The notes beneath the pieces were generated by a model. It had not been told where the DNA came from, did no database searches, and saw nothing but the letters and a program-made list of their open reading frames with translations. Below are positions 33,245 to 42,747 of a DNA stretch of 60,584 nt, one piece after another. The translations under genes were made by a program, and so were the position numbers. Within the stretch, counting starts at the first letter, position 1; every line of letters begins with the position of its first letter. The DNA comes from Nitrospira sp. SG-bin1 (GTDB lineage Bacteria > Nitrospirota > Nitrospiria > Nitrospirales > Nitrospiraceae): assembly GCA_002083365.1 (NCBI GenBank), contig LVWS01000006.1, positions 1-60,584 on the forward strand. Direction: 5' to 3'.

Positions 33245-34627
33245 ATGAAAAGGATGTTACCTATGCCGTGGGTTGTGCGACGCAGGTCCAATCAGATTAG
33301 AGCATCGATGATTGCAGCATTGTTACTGGCGGCAGGCCTCACAACCGCTCATGCGTTCTTGAGTGACACGGGTGTTCATGCGCCGCCCGTTGGTGGCACC
33401 TTCGACTACAATTCGTTTGGACCTGGTGCGGGGGGCTTTCCCGCGATTGGGGGATCCTACCTCGATCCCGTGTTCAACGAAAGGATCCGACGCCTGACGA
33501 ATATCTATCCAGCTCAAAATAACGAGGACATCTATGGCCATCATTGGTCAAATGCCAACGGTACCATGACGTTCAGCCGGGTTGGCAACACAGTAAGGAT
33601 TTTGAACACGACGACAGGAGCGGTGATCGATAGCGACACTCCATGCGGCAATCCGTGCTTTGAGATGAACTGGCACCCGACGGATCCTAATCTCTATTAC
33701 TATCTCAATGGATCTAATCTGATGGAGCGGTCAGTCTCAGCCCGCACTGCTACCTCTATCCACACCTTTCCAGCAACCCTTGAAGGTATGGGAGGCTCAC
33801 TCAACTGGATTGATGCAACGGGCGATCTCTTTGTGGTTACTTACAATGGGACTGCACATCTCTGGAAGCGGTCGATCAATGTAGTTTATAGTGGAGTGGT
33901 CGTACCGGCTAATCCAGACGGATGGACGACTATAACTCCAGATGGGAAATACCTCGTCACAGCTGCCGGACCGGGAAACTCACATCTCTCCTATGCCATC
34001 AATCATGTGAATCGTTCTATTTCTGGAACGGGCGTGAACTTTTGGACTCAATGCGGCGACCACGGAGCGGTCGTGAGTGCCAGCAACGGTAAAAATTACT
34101 TCGTCACCTACGACTGCAACACACAGCCTGGCCTCTACCGTGTTGACATCACCCTCAACCAAGCTGGGCGATCAGAGGCGCAACAAATCGCTGACAACGT
34201 GCGCCTTGTTCCACTGGAATGGAATACGACGAACGACGGTCATATCTCGGGCGGATGTATCGGCGCCAACAAGGATTGGGTCGTCGCGGATCTGGAAGCC
34301 GTCGGGGTTGATCAGTTCGGCGGATCGCTCCCGAGCCCATGGGCAGTCTACCGTGGCGAGATCATCGCGATGAATGTCATGACTCTTGAGGTACGGAGGC
34401 TGGCGCACCATCGCTCAAGGATTCCTCCGAGCGTTGGAGCGGCGTACTATGCTCAGCCACGTATCTCAACCTCCTGGGATTGTTCGATGCTGACGTGGAC
34501 GAGCAACTACAACAGGAACCCGACGGTGGGCTATGCTGACCTTTACGGGATGAACTTTATTGGAGGTGGAAGCGGAGGAAATGCAACCACTCCTCCTCCG
34601 TCACCCACAAACCTCTCAGTCAATTAG
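33245..34627 (+). CDS. secreted beta-propeller protein
   Basis: A 460-residue exported protein with a signal peptide ending A-H-A-F, followed by a repeated-strand domain of propeller type (motifs N-N-E-D-I-Y-G-H-H-W-S-N-A-N-G, W-H-P-T-D-P, I-T-P-D-G-K-Y). The C-terminus is a glycine and proline-rich linker that ends abruptly at P-T-N-L-S-V-N, which looks like the first strand of a lost FnIII domain. An AGGAG ribosome site precedes the ATG. The convergent gene at 35064-36431 is a paralogue. Function unknown; surface carbohydrate binding or processing is plausible. Confidence 0.7.
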   Translation: MKRMLPMPWVVRRRSNQIRASMIAALLLAAGLTTAHAFLSDTGVHAPPVGGTFDYNSFGPGAGGFPAIGGSYLDPVFNERIRRLTNIYPAQNNEDIYGHHWSNANGTMTFSRVGNTVRILNTTTGAVIDSDTPCGNPCFEMNWHPTDPNLYYYLNGSNLMERSVSARTATSIHTFPATLEGMGGSLNWIDATGDLFVVTYNGTAHLWKRSINVVYSGVVVPANPDGWTTITPDGKYLVTAAGPGNSHLSYAINHVNRSISGTGVNFWTQCGDHGAVVSASNGKNYFVTYDCNTQPGLYRVDITLNQAGRSEAQQIADNVRLVPLEWNTTNDGHISGGCIGANKDWVVADLEAVGVDQFGGSLPSPWAVYRGEIIAMNVMTLEVRRLAHHRSRIPPSVGAAYYAQPRISTSWDCSMLTWTSNYNRNPTVGYADLYGMNFIGGGSGGNATTPPPSPTNLSVN

Positions 34628-34902
34628 TGATCTTGAAGATTCTTTAGAGCATGGTGGCCTCACATCATTACTGGGTTAACAGTGGAGTCAAGGAAGCCTC
34701 CTTTGGTTTGATATGCTTTCATTCAGGAGGAGGATTGTGAGCAAACGGTAGATCGCCCCACCTTCCGGGTAAAGATCTCACGTTGGAATGAAGGGCCCAC
34801 GGCTGACAGCCGTGGGCTCTGTTGTTTCATGCTTTGCATGAGGCGCTTCGCGGCTCCCGCGTTTCCATCCCGCTCTTTCAAATGAAAAGCCCCTTGCGTC
34901 AT
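34628..34902. other. convergent intergenic region
   Basis: The gap between the two convergent propeller genes holds the hairpin at 34795-34817, then a GC-rich stretch and the MITE-like element from 34903. No gene is seen. Confidence 0.5.
34795..34817. terminator. hairpin between convergent genes
   Basis: A perfect ten-base stem (GCCCACGGCT / AGCCGTGGGC) with a three-base loop lies between two convergent genes. The following T content is weak (TCTGTTGTTT), so termination efficiency is uncertain. Confidence 0.55.
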
Positions 34903-35066
34903 TTGAATCTATCTCAAAATTAACAATCGACGTGCTGAGCGAGTACAAGCGGTGATGACGACGCGATCGATGCAGGTACGTTCAACCAGACGAGGCCTTT
35001 GCTGATGCATACGGCAGCGCGGCACAAGACGAGCCCTCTTGGAAAAGAATCAAGAGATAGATTCTA
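34903..35066. mobile_element. MITE-like element with IS5-type inverted repeats
   Basis: A 164-base segment bounded by TTGAATCTATCTC and its near-complement GAGATAGATTCTA (12 of 13 pairs). The ends closely match the termini of the complete IS5-family copy at 36485-37322 (TAGAACCTATCTC), so that transposase could mobilise it. No coding capacity. Its right end supplies the TAG stop codon of the propeller lipoprotein gene at 35064. Confidence 0.65.
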
Positions 35067-36431
35067 GTTTCCGGCAAACTTCAAACTGTAGAGGTCCGCA
35101 TACCCAATGGGAGAGCTTACGTTATAATTACTGGTCCAAAGCATGATCGAGCCATCCCAGGAAGAGGAGATCCGTGGTTGAGCATAATAACTTGAACTGA
35201 GGCCTCGCGATCTATGATGGGCAAATCGTCGTATTTCTCCGGTAAGGACGTTGACAGCTAGAATCTCTTGTTTGTAGGGCACCCACCCATTCGGGACAAA
35301 ATCAAACTCATCCCCGTCAAAACTCTCAGTGTCGATAAATACCCAGTCTCGTAATAGACCTTTCGAGACAGCACTAAAGTGGCCGTCCTGGGCGCCTGAC
35401 AACAAATCAATCAATAACAGATTGTCTGCAAGCTGTTGGCTTTCGCTCCTCCCTGCTTGATCTTTCGTAATATCCACACGATAGACTCCTACTGAGTTGG
35501 CACATGCGAAAGTCACGAAATAATTGCCTCCATCCGAGGCGGATATAAGATCACCATGATCCCCACAGAGTCCCCAAAACTGAGTTGGTGTTGTCCCAAT
35601 TGTTTTTGCCGCATGATTGATTTGATAGGAATAGTGTTCAATGTTGGGTGGAGCTGATTCCCCTGCCGCTGTCACAAGATAGTTCCCATCAGGTGTAATT
35701 GCCACCCATCCATCACGGTCTAAGGGGGGCACCTCTCCACTGTATAGCGAGTTCGTAGACTTCCGCCAAACCTTGGCAGTGCCGTTGGGAGGGCCGCCCC
35801 ACTTGACGACGAATAGATCTCCAGTCCGGTCGATCCAATCCAGTGACCCTCCCAGGCTCTCCAGCGTCCCCCCGAACCGGTGGATGGGCGTACTCATCTG
35901 CCTGGATACCGAACGCTCAACCAAATCTGCCCCGTCGAAATAATAATATTTATCGGGATCGATCGGATCCCAAGCTAGATCGGCCGGAGAAGACCCGTAA
36001 GGTTGGTTCACATGAATCTCGTCGCCGGTCATGGTGCTTAAGATCTTGAAGTTATCAGCGACCGCGCCCTGACGAGAGAATACATAGGTGCCGTTCGCAT
36101 TGGCCCAATGGTGAGCATAGATGTCCTCATTGTTTTGATTAGAACCGATATTGGTAAGCCTTTTGACAATTCCACCAAAAACAGGGTCTGTGTAAGTGCC
36201 TCCAACGACGGGGAAACCATGAGCACCAGGCTGGAACGTATTGTAGGCATACATGCCGGTTGTTGGAGGAGCATGAATGGCAGCATCGCTAAGAAACGAA
36301 CTGCTTGGTGTCGGTGTTGGTGCTTGACTAGCTGTGTCGCTGCCCTGTCCCGTGCAGGCTGCCAGCGTGATAAGCACGACCCCGCACACGTATTCCCTGA
36401 TACAACAAACCTTCAAATGAGGCAACTTCAT
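35064..36431 (-). CDS. beta-propeller lipoprotein (paralogue)
   Basis: A 455-residue lipoprotein (lipobox L-A-A-C near residue 25) followed by a threonine/proline/serine linker and the same propeller domain as 33245-34627 (N-N-E-D-I-Y-A-H-H-W-A-N-A-N-G, I-T-P-D-G-N-Y). GGAGGT lies just upstream of ATG 36431. It ends at F-A-G-N with a TAG that belongs to the MITE end, so the C-terminus was probably longer originally. An IS5 copy sits about 55 bases upstream of the start, likely separating the gene from its native promoter. Confidence 0.7.
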   Translation of the reverse strand: MKLPHLKVCCIREYVCGVVLITLAACTGQGSDTASQAPTPTPSSSFLSDAAIHAPPTTGMYAYNTFQPGAHGFPVVGGTYTDPVFGGIVKRLTNIGSNQNNEDIYAHHWANANGTYVFSRQGAVADNFKILSTMTGDEIHVNQPYGSSPADLAWDPIDPDKYYYFDGADLVERSVSRQMSTPIHRFGGTLESLGGSLDWIDRTGDLFVVKWGGPPNGTAKVWRKSTNSLYSGEVPPLDRDGWVAITPDGNYLVTAAGESAPPNIEHYSYQINHAAKTIGTTPTQFWGLCGDHGDLISASDGGNYFVTFACANSVGVYRVDITKDQAGRSESQQLADNLLLIDLLSGAQDGHFSAVSKGLLRDWVFIDTESFDGDEFDFVPNGWVPYKQEILAVNVLTGEIRRFAHHRSRGLSSSYYAQPRISSSWDGSIMLWTSNYNVSSPIGYADLYSLKFAGN

Positions 36432-36484
36432 GACAACCTCCAGGATATTGCTGAGGCGATGTACGAGGTAGTCGGCTTGGTGAT

Positions 36485-37322
36485 TAGAACCTATCTCAAA
36501 ATAGTTGACGGCATGAATGCCCAGCCGTATAAGTCCGGGCATGCTGCGGCTGCGGGACGATCACTGGGAGCGGATTCGTGAACACTTTCCCGAAGAGCAC
36601 ATCCCGGATTCCCGTCCTGGGCGGAAGCCCATCCCCAATCGGGCGGTGTTGGAAGCGGTGCTCTGGATTCTGAATACCGGCGCGCAGTGGTATCTGCTCC
36701 CCCAGTGCTATCTGAATTACAAAACCGTCCATCGTCGGTTCCAACAGTGGTGTCAGCAAGAGGTGCTGCGGGAGGTCCTGACCCAACTGGCCAATACGCT
36801 GCGGGAAGAAGGCACGATTGATGAGCGCGAGAGCTTCATCGACGCCACCTTCGCCACCGCGAAGGGTGGCGGGGAAGCCGTGGGCCTCACGAAACGCGGG
36901 AAGAGCGTGAAGATTCTCGCGATTGTGGATCGGCACGGGTTGCCACTTTCGGTCAGCACGCACGCCGCGAATTATCACGAAGTCACCTTGGTCCAACTCA
37001 GTTTCGATTTCTACATGCTCGAGGCTAAACCCGAGCATCTCATCGGCGATCGGGCCTATGACAGCGATGGCCGCGATGACGACCTCAAGCAAGATGGCGT
37101 CAACCTCATTGCGCCCCATCGCTCCACCCGGAACCTAAAGACGCAAGACGGCCGCCACTTACGACGATACGACCGCCGCTGGCTCGTCGAACGCTTCTTT
37201 GCCTGGCTCCAGTGGAAACGACGGCTCCTGATCCGCTGGGAATACTACGCCTCCAATTTCCTCGGCTTCGTGCAACTCGCCTGCATCACGATGCTCCCCA
37301 AACAATTTTGAGATAGGTTCTA
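36485..37322 (+). mobile_element. complete IS5-family insertion sequence
   Basis: An 838-base element with perfect 18-base terminal inverted repeats (TAGAACCTATCTCAAAAT at 36485-36502 and its complement at 37305-37322) around one intact transposase gene. A TA target duplication, as in several IS5 subgroups, would fit the ends. It appears intact and potentially active. Confidence 0.88.
36517..37311 (+). CDS. IS5-family DDE transposase
   Basis: A 264-residue transposase filling the IS. The DUF4096-type N-terminus (D-D-H-W-E-R-I ... G-R-K-P-I-P-N-R-A-V-L-E-A-V-L-W-I-L-N-T-G) is followed by the DDE core: F-I-D-A-T-F (first D), I-G-D-R-A-Y-D (second D) and R-W-L-V-E-R-F-F-A-W-L (E). No frameshift or stop is seen. 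Start ATG 36517 lies 15 bases inside the left repeat; the internal ATG 36541 is possible. Confidence 0.9.
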   Translation: MPSRISPGMLRLRDDHWERIREHFPEEHIPDSRPGRKPIPNRAVLEAVLWILNTGAQWYLLPQCYLNYKTVHRRFQQWCQQEVLREVLTQLANTLREEGTIDERESFIDATFATAKGGGEAVGLTKRGKSVKILAIVDRHGLPLSVSTHAANYHEVTLVQLSFDFYMLEAKPEHLIGDRAYDSDGRDDDLKQDGVNLIAPHRSTRNLKTQDGRHLRRYDRRWLVERFFAWLQWKRRLLIRWEYYASNFLGFVQLACITMLPKQF

Positions 37323-37669
37323 GGGTGGTTATACCTATGATATCGACTTCTTAAAACACGATCTTACTGAGAAAATACGATGGGCCATGAGCGGTAATGG
37401 TCGCAATGGGGGGGTCAAGTCGCTATTTGCACCGGCAATTCCAGTCATAGAATTAGTGGGATCAGGATTAGAAGCGGCAAAGCGCACCCAACATTCGCAG
37501 CTAGTCTATTCCTTTGCAAATAATGACGAACTCGTGCGGAATTTCCAGGTTGGCCTCCCTGGGATAGCCTTCCTAAACACAACTCTTATGTAAATATTGA
37601 ATCTCGTAATGCATCAGCTCGTTGTTCTAGTTTCGGCGACACCAGCAAGCTGCCGTAATAGGTGGAGTG
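37323..37669. other. gap between IS5 and polysaccharide cluster
   Basis: About 350 bases. A plus-strand frame of 68 residues (37387-37593) has no recognisable features and is not accepted. The sequence probably contains the original upstream region of the propeller lipoprotein gene, now displaced by the IS, and the end of the minus-strand polysaccharide cluster. Confidence 0.4.
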
Positions 37670-38899
37670 TCAGTCTCCCATCCTACCGCTTAAGCGTAGC
37701 AGGGCTTTTCGAAGCAGACTTATCAAAGACACATTTCCGCTGACCCAGGCGTTGAATGCGTACTGAACTCTCAACCAGCCATCATAGACCAGGCCACAGA
37801 TCTTCGCATGCGGGACCAATGTAGCCAGCAATTTCAGCCCCATAACCTTCAAAGGAACGGGGCTTAGACCAGCAGCCTGCCGTAAGTATATAAGGCCGTC
37901 TGACCTCAGACCATGTCTCATGGCAAGATGAGCGAGATAGAGTGCCTTCTGCTGAAGAAGTCGACCGAGTTCTCTCTCTGCTACTTGAGAGGGAGCAAAT
38001 TCATCGTTCAAATAATTATATATCGATTGCTCTACATAAAATGCCGACTTCCCTTTTCCGATGTGTCGCTCTCCCAGCTTGACACCCTTCCCCGCAAGCT
38101 CGTGCTTGATGCAGGACGGAATAGAGAGCATATTTGATCTGAAATGCTTATTACACTCGGCTAAAAACATGAAATCTGATGGGATTCCATGCTTGGGATT
38201 GAACAAGCCGACTCGATCCAGAACCCCTCGTCTCACCAGGGTCGGCTGTAAGCAGGTCATCCACCCCCAGCGCCAGTGTGCGTACACATTTCCACTGTAA
38301 TGGCAGACATCTTTGAACCCCGCCTTCTCAACGATAGATCTGCCCCACCCCCCAATCGGTTTTTTAGAGCTGTAGAACCGAAGATAGTTGTCAGTCTCCC
38401 CACATGGAAGATCGAGCATCCGCGAGCCAATTTTCTTTGCCAATGTCGGATACCAATCGGCCGCTTCCACCTGGTAGTGCTTCACATAGCGCTGCCCCCC
38501 AAAATGTTCCCAAATCTCAGCGGTCACGAACTGCTCATCGGTGTGTGCTTCCAAGAATGCCGTCTCAAGTTCAAGATGATGTGGCAACCATTCATCATCG
38601 GAATCCAGAAATGCGAGATATCTCCCTATTGCCCGACGCAACCCCGCATTTCTGGCCGCAGTCACACCCTGATTTGTCTGCCTGACAACATGGAACCGAG
38701 GATCGAGCCCGGCAACAATGTCTGTCGTGTTGTCCTTGGACCCATCGTCGATTATGATGAGTTCCCAATCCGAAAAGGTCTGCGATTGGACGCTGCGGAT
38801 GGCCCGCTGAATTGTATCGGCTCGGTTGTAGGTAGGAAGTACGACTGATACCAGTGGCATTGCCATAGACATGACCGCGTAAGAGCGTTCAGATTTCAC
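37670..38899 (-). CDS. family 2 glycosyltransferase
   Basis: A 409-residue GT-A glycosyltransferase: V-S-V-V-L-P-T-Y-N-R at the start, I-I-D-D-G-S-x-D-N-T, and the metal-binding D-S-D-D-E-W near residue 100. It transfers a sugar from a nucleotide donor onto a growing glycan at the membrane's cytosolic face. The GTG start overlaps the TAG of the cupin gene (TAGTG); ATG codons 9 or 13 codons later are alternatives. Last gene of the polysaccharide cluster. Confidence 0.85.
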   Translation of the reverse strand: MKSERSYAVMSMAMPLVSVVLPTYNRADTIQRAIRSVQSQTFSDWELIIIDDGSKDNTTDIVAGLDPRFHVVRQTNQGVTAARNAGLRRAIGRYLAFLDSDDEWLPHHLELETAFLEAHTDEQFVTAEIWEHFGGQRYVKHYQVEAADWYPTLAKKIGSRMLDLPCGETDNYLRFYSSKKPIGGWGRSIVEKAGFKDVCHYSGNVYAHWRWGWMTCLQPTLVRRGVLDRVGLFNPKHGIPSDFMFLAECNKHFRSNMLSIPSCIKHELAGKGVKLGERHIGKGKSAFYVEQSIYNYLNDEFAPSQVAERELGRLLQQKALYLAHLAMRHGLRSDGLIYLRQAAGLSPVPLKVMGLKLLATLVPHAKICGLVYDGWLRVQYAFNAWVSGNVSLISLLRKALLRLSGRMGD

Positions 38900-39822
38900 T
38901 ATCGCGACGTTTTCGCCCTTGAATCTAGCCCAACAAGAGAGAACCCTTTTCGCCAGGCCCGAAGCGTCTGCACCTTAAGATAATCGCGCCACTGACTCCG
39001 TCCGACTGGCGTTGGACCTATGCCCAACCTTCGCAACATCGCATTGGCCTGATATGCAAGCGCACGACGATCAGAAGCAGGCGTACGAAACGTAATGCTG
39101 AATGACACGGAGACCTCAGGCCCATTCTGAATCCAATGCGGACAATTCACTGGAAAATGCAGCCCCAATCCCGGGATCAGGTCGAACCGATAGCCTCGCT
39201 TCGCGTACTCATCTTTGTACGGTATGTTCCGATGTCCGCCCATGTAAAATCTTTCCAACTCCAACTCGGGTAGCACAGCGCGATCCCACGGATCCCATTG
39301 ATAGACCGTCTTCAGGCCACTGATTTGCAATAGAAAGTTGTGCTCGTTGTCAATGTGATAGGGTGTTACTGACAACGGAGACGAAATGAAAATATACCCC
39401 TCTCGTTGACGCATCCCTGGTTCAATACTCTCTGAGTAAGGTCTAATTTCGTCGAGGCATCGGTTCAGGAGTTCTCCATAAAGAGGATCCTCCTGCACGA
39501 ACTTCAACACCATCCAGGAAGAGCATTCCTCGATTCGACGGATCGTCTCCTCAATGGACAAGCCGCTGCGAGGAGTCATTGAATACTCTTGGTTCACGGA
39601 AAGATTGCCGGAATTATATTCAACATGGTCTTCAGGCAAACGCTTGGAAAGCGCGATCAGGCTGGGTAGAGTAAACAGCGGGTGGCTGGCGAGATGGTGC
39701 CGAATCAGAAACGGGCGAGCGTGAAATTTCTCGCTGAAGAGTTGGGGATCTGCCTCAACAAGTTGAGCTGTTGTCGTTGCCAAGTCCGAGAGAGGGTCGG
39801 AATTGAGTTGGGTTGCATTCAT
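38899..39822 (-). CDS. cupin/JmjC-like 2-oxoglutarate oxygenase
   Basis: A 307-residue protein with an H-x-D motif in P-Y-H-I-D-N-E-H-N-F (about residue 155) and a distal histidine in N-C-P-H-W (about 230), the iron triad of cupin-8/JmjC-type oxygenases. Known relatives hydroxylate amino-acid side chains or small molecules. Here, next to GNAT-type and carrier-protein genes, it may hydroxylate an amino-acyl substituent of the polysaccharide. Overlaps the upstream frameshifted GNAT gene by four bases. Confidence 0.7.
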   Translation of the reverse strand: MNATQLNSDPLSDLATTTAQLVEADPQLFSEKFHARPFLIRHHLASHPLFTLPSLIALSKRLPEDHVEYNSGNLSVNQEYSMTPRSGLSIEETIRRIEECSSWMVLKFVQEDPLYGELLNRCLDEIRPYSESIEPGMRQREGYIFISSPLSVTPYHIDNEHNFLLQISGLKTVYQWDPWDRAVLPELELERFYMGGHRNIPYKDEYAKRGYRFDLIPGLGLHFPVNCPHWIQNGPEVSVSFSITFRTPASDRRALAYQANAMLRRLGIGPTPVGRSQWRDYLKVQTLRAWRKGFSLVGLDSRAKTSR

Positions 39823-41026
39823 GAGTTCACCTCTTCTCTTTCTCCGGCCTTGTTCTTGTGAGACTGCGTAGAACCCTCAATGATGCCTCTTTTGAGCCAA
39901 CGAAACAGGGGAATCGACGCCAGGAAGAGATTCCCCATAGCACCACTGCAGCCGATCCTGATGTTCTTGATCGTTCGACGAGCAGTCCACAACCTGTTGA
40001 TCATGAAATGATTAGGAGTGGCACACGAATCCATCCATTGAATATCCGGCAAGCGATGCAACAGCCGTACATTCTCCATCTCCAGATGGACTCCAGGGGA
40101 ATAGGCCTTGAAGGCTTCGTCGAATGCAATCTTAAATGCATAAGAGCCTTTTCCTGCGATGAAGTTACATTTCATCGCGATCGGCTTCCCGTTGAGATTC
40201 AAGGCTAATATCATCAATTGTTTTTTCCGATGAGCCTCTTGAGTAATGGTCCTGAAGTAAGCTTCGTCGAGATCATTTGAGGCAAACGCACTTCCTTCCT
40301 CTCCCTTCCATCCAAGGCCTTCAAGTTTTAGAAACTTGTCGATCCATGGCGTTGCCGGCTCGTCTGGATGAAGTGAGACATATTCCAATGCACCAAGTTC
40401 GGCAAGACGCTTCTCTTGTCGCCGGAGTTCCTTTCTATGCTTGCCCGATAAAGAGTTCTGGAGATAGGTTTCAGAGTTGCAATTTTGGATAAAGAGCGCC
40501 CGCAAATAGCCGTCCGAATCATTGCTGTGTGTCGGGTGGCGATATAGATAGTCGATAAAAACTGGTAAAATGGTCCATCCCCTCGCACACAGCCAAACTC
40601 GACGAAGTCAACCTTTAAAGAGTTGTGGGCCAGCCAGTCGAAAAACGTGGACAAGCAGATTTCCCCGTAGTTCAGTCTGATGAGTGGAGTGCATAGAAAG
40701 CAGTACTTGTGTTGCCAAAGACTTAGGGATGACACCGAAAGCCCTTTGAACACACGCTTTCGCTCCAGGGGAATAAGCCCACATAGAACGGGATCGCCAA
40801 GTCGATGCGTTGGATGAGGTCCATAGATAAGCGCGACGCAAATGTCTGCGCCGGCTCCATAGAGCTCCAGAGCAGGCAACAACATCCAAGGTTCATAGAA
40901 CACATTGGGTTCAATTGCTGTCGCTACAAGATCTTCCCAGGCCGGGACGTGTTGTTTCAATGAGGCGACATCGCTCAACACGACAACCGACATCTTGTTC
41001 AGCACCGTTTTCGTCAGGGATGACAT
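39819..41026 (-). pseudogene. GNAT/FemAB-type acyltransferase, frameshifted
   Basis: Two overlapping reading frames together give one CelD/FemAB-like GNAT protein of about 402 residues: the N-terminal part runs from ATG 41026, the C-terminal part (H-R-K-E-L-R-R-Q-E-K-R-L, then G-S-Y-A-F-K-I-A-F-D-E) is in the next frame. The switch falls in a run of five A (40557-40561, T on the coding strand), where one extra base would restore a full protein similar in length to the neighbour at 41115-42353. This could be a real mutation, phase variation or a sequencing error. Confidence 0.75.
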
Positions 41027-41114
41027 GTCGAGGTCTTGAATGGGGCTACACTCTCCACTACTGGTGCGAGCACATTCCGTCGACCACCGCCGGTGTCTGG
41101 GATGTATCTGTAGG

Positions 41115-42353
41115 CTACTCAGCCCCCAAAGTGCTTCGTACCGCCATCCTAATACGTGATGGTACAAGTTCACGATATGCCGGAGCGGCGACATCCTTCA
41201 GGCGTTTGACCGTATTGTAGAAACACGAACGGAACCCGGGTTGGAACGCTTCCAACTCGATAATTTCTCTTGTTGCTCTTGTCCAATGCTTCTTATAGCT
41301 TGACTCACCACCCATAAAATCAAATTCTCTAACCTCCTTTTCCTCAATACAGCTTCTCATGCAGAGTCCGAGCATAACCGTGCCGATGCTGTCTTTGGCA
41401 TAAGTTGGATCGAATCCACCCTGAAAGTAGTGCAGGATGCCCTCGTGTAGAAACCCCACGAGCACCGCAGAAATCTTCTTGTCAATCTCCAGCACCCAAA
41501 ACCTTAGGCAATTTTCACGGATGCTCTCCTGCATGACATTAGTGAGGAAATCCTTGAAGCGAGATTGCATAAAGGAACCAGGTTTGCCTCTGGACTGCCA
41601 TCGTGCCTGATGTAAGGTAATAAAAGCTTCCATTGCGGGCCCAAACTCCTCAAGTGAGTCTACGCTGCGGAAGATACATTCATGAGTTTTGAACAGTCGG
41701 CGAGTGTAATAGGAAATGTTCGTACGTATTGACTTTCCAAGACTAGCCTGAGTCGACTGCCAATCACCATGTAGGGTGCGGTAATGAGAACGATCACATG
41801 AAGTAAGTCTTGTACCGGCGCCCAACTTGTCTCGAAAGTGCCAAAGCATCGACGATTCAGAGCGACTTCCCCACAGCCACAATCGGTCCCATCCGGGTTG
41901 CTGTCGCAGAAAACGCGCAACAGCTTGAGCAACTTGGTTCTCATATCTTCGTAACGCGATGATATCCAGATATTCACTCGTCTTGATTACCGCGCCAGTG
42001 CCTAGGAAAAGGATTTCGTTCAAATAGGTAATGCCGCTCACTCGATGCCTGTGCCAATACAATGGGGCTAGCCCGATAAGCCTGCCATCTGTCTCACGAC
42101 ATGTAATCAGGAAAAGGTGACTATCGTGGGGAGCCAAATAGCGCCACCATGTGTAGTTCCAATGCCACCGGAGAAAGAAAACGCTTTGTTCGCTCTGGTC
42201 CAGCAGCTCATCCCATTCGTCCCGAAGGCTGAGAAAAGCAGCTTCCGTAGTGACAACGGAAGTGCACACGTTGGCGACGGATGGACCCACCGCCCCTTCC
42301 TGCAAAGCTCTCAGATTCTGTTCCATGTGTGACGCAGTTGTAAGCATGATCAA
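41115..42353 (-). CDS. GNAT/FemAB-type acyltransferase
   Basis: A 412-residue protein of the acetyltransferase-6/CelD-like group: W-D-E-L-L-D-Q-S near the N-terminus, a charged central part, and the GNAT-type C-terminal domain (L-R-F-W-V-L-E-I-D-K-K-I-S-A-V-L-V-G-F ... Y-F-Q-G-G-F-D-P). Such proteins attach acyl or aminoacyl groups and are common in exosortase-type polysaccharide loci. The neighbouring frameshifted gene is a distant paralogue. Candidate for transferring the group loaded on the acyl carrier protein. Confidence 0.75.
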   Translation of the reverse strand: MIMLTTASHMEQNLRALQEGAVGPSVANVCTSVVTTEAAFLSLRDEWDELLDQSEQSVFFLRWHWNYTWWRYLAPHDSHLFLITCRETDGRLIGLAPLYWHRHRVSGITYLNEILFLGTGAVIKTSEYLDIIALRRYENQVAQAVARFLRQQPGWDRLWLWGSRSESSMLWHFRDKLGAGTRLTSCDRSHYRTLHGDWQSTQASLGKSIRTNISYYTRRLFKTHECIFRSVDSLEEFGPAMEAFITLHQARWQSRGKPGSFMQSRFKDFLTNVMQESIRENCLRFWVLEIDKKISAVLVGFLHEGILHYFQGGFDPTYAKDSIGTVMLGLCMRSCIEEKEVREFDFMGGESSYKKHWTRATREIIELEAFQPGFRSCFYNTVKRLKDVAAPAYRELVPSRIRMAVRSTLGAE

Positions 42354-42747
42354 AAGGAAACGCGACTATTTAGGTTTGCCACTGCGTGGAATTATTGTCG
42401 ATGGGCAAGAGGAGGCAATGTAGTTTCAAACGTATGGTGAGGAAACGGTGAGGTCACACACTCGCCAATGTAGATTGACTTCTTTGGTCGGCCATAAATT
42501 GACTTGAAGGATGAGCAAGGATCCGTCTTCCGTTCGATGGCACTGGCCTTTAGATTACCGGGGGGGATTATATCTCTCGTCACACAGCCATGAGCATGGA
42601 GTATGTAGAAGGACATGTCCTCACTCTCTCAATGATTTTGGAGACAGATTATTGCCGTTTGAGGATGTCAGATTCGGAGGGAACGGGTATACCTTTATAT
42701 AATAGCTATCCTCTTGAGAGTTCGATTCTACATCTCAGCGACCACGT
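42354..42747. other. gap between GNAT and acyl carrier protein genes
   Basis: About 394 bases without a gene. An AT-rich stretch near 42690-42715 (TATACCTTTATATAATAG) resembles promoter sequence but points to no plus-strand gene. The GNAT group may have its own minus-strand promoter here. Confidence 0.35.

Noticed and set aside
37387..37593. 68-residue plus-strand frame downstream of the IS5 copy
   Set aside because: No recognisable features and isolated between an IS and an opposing cluster.
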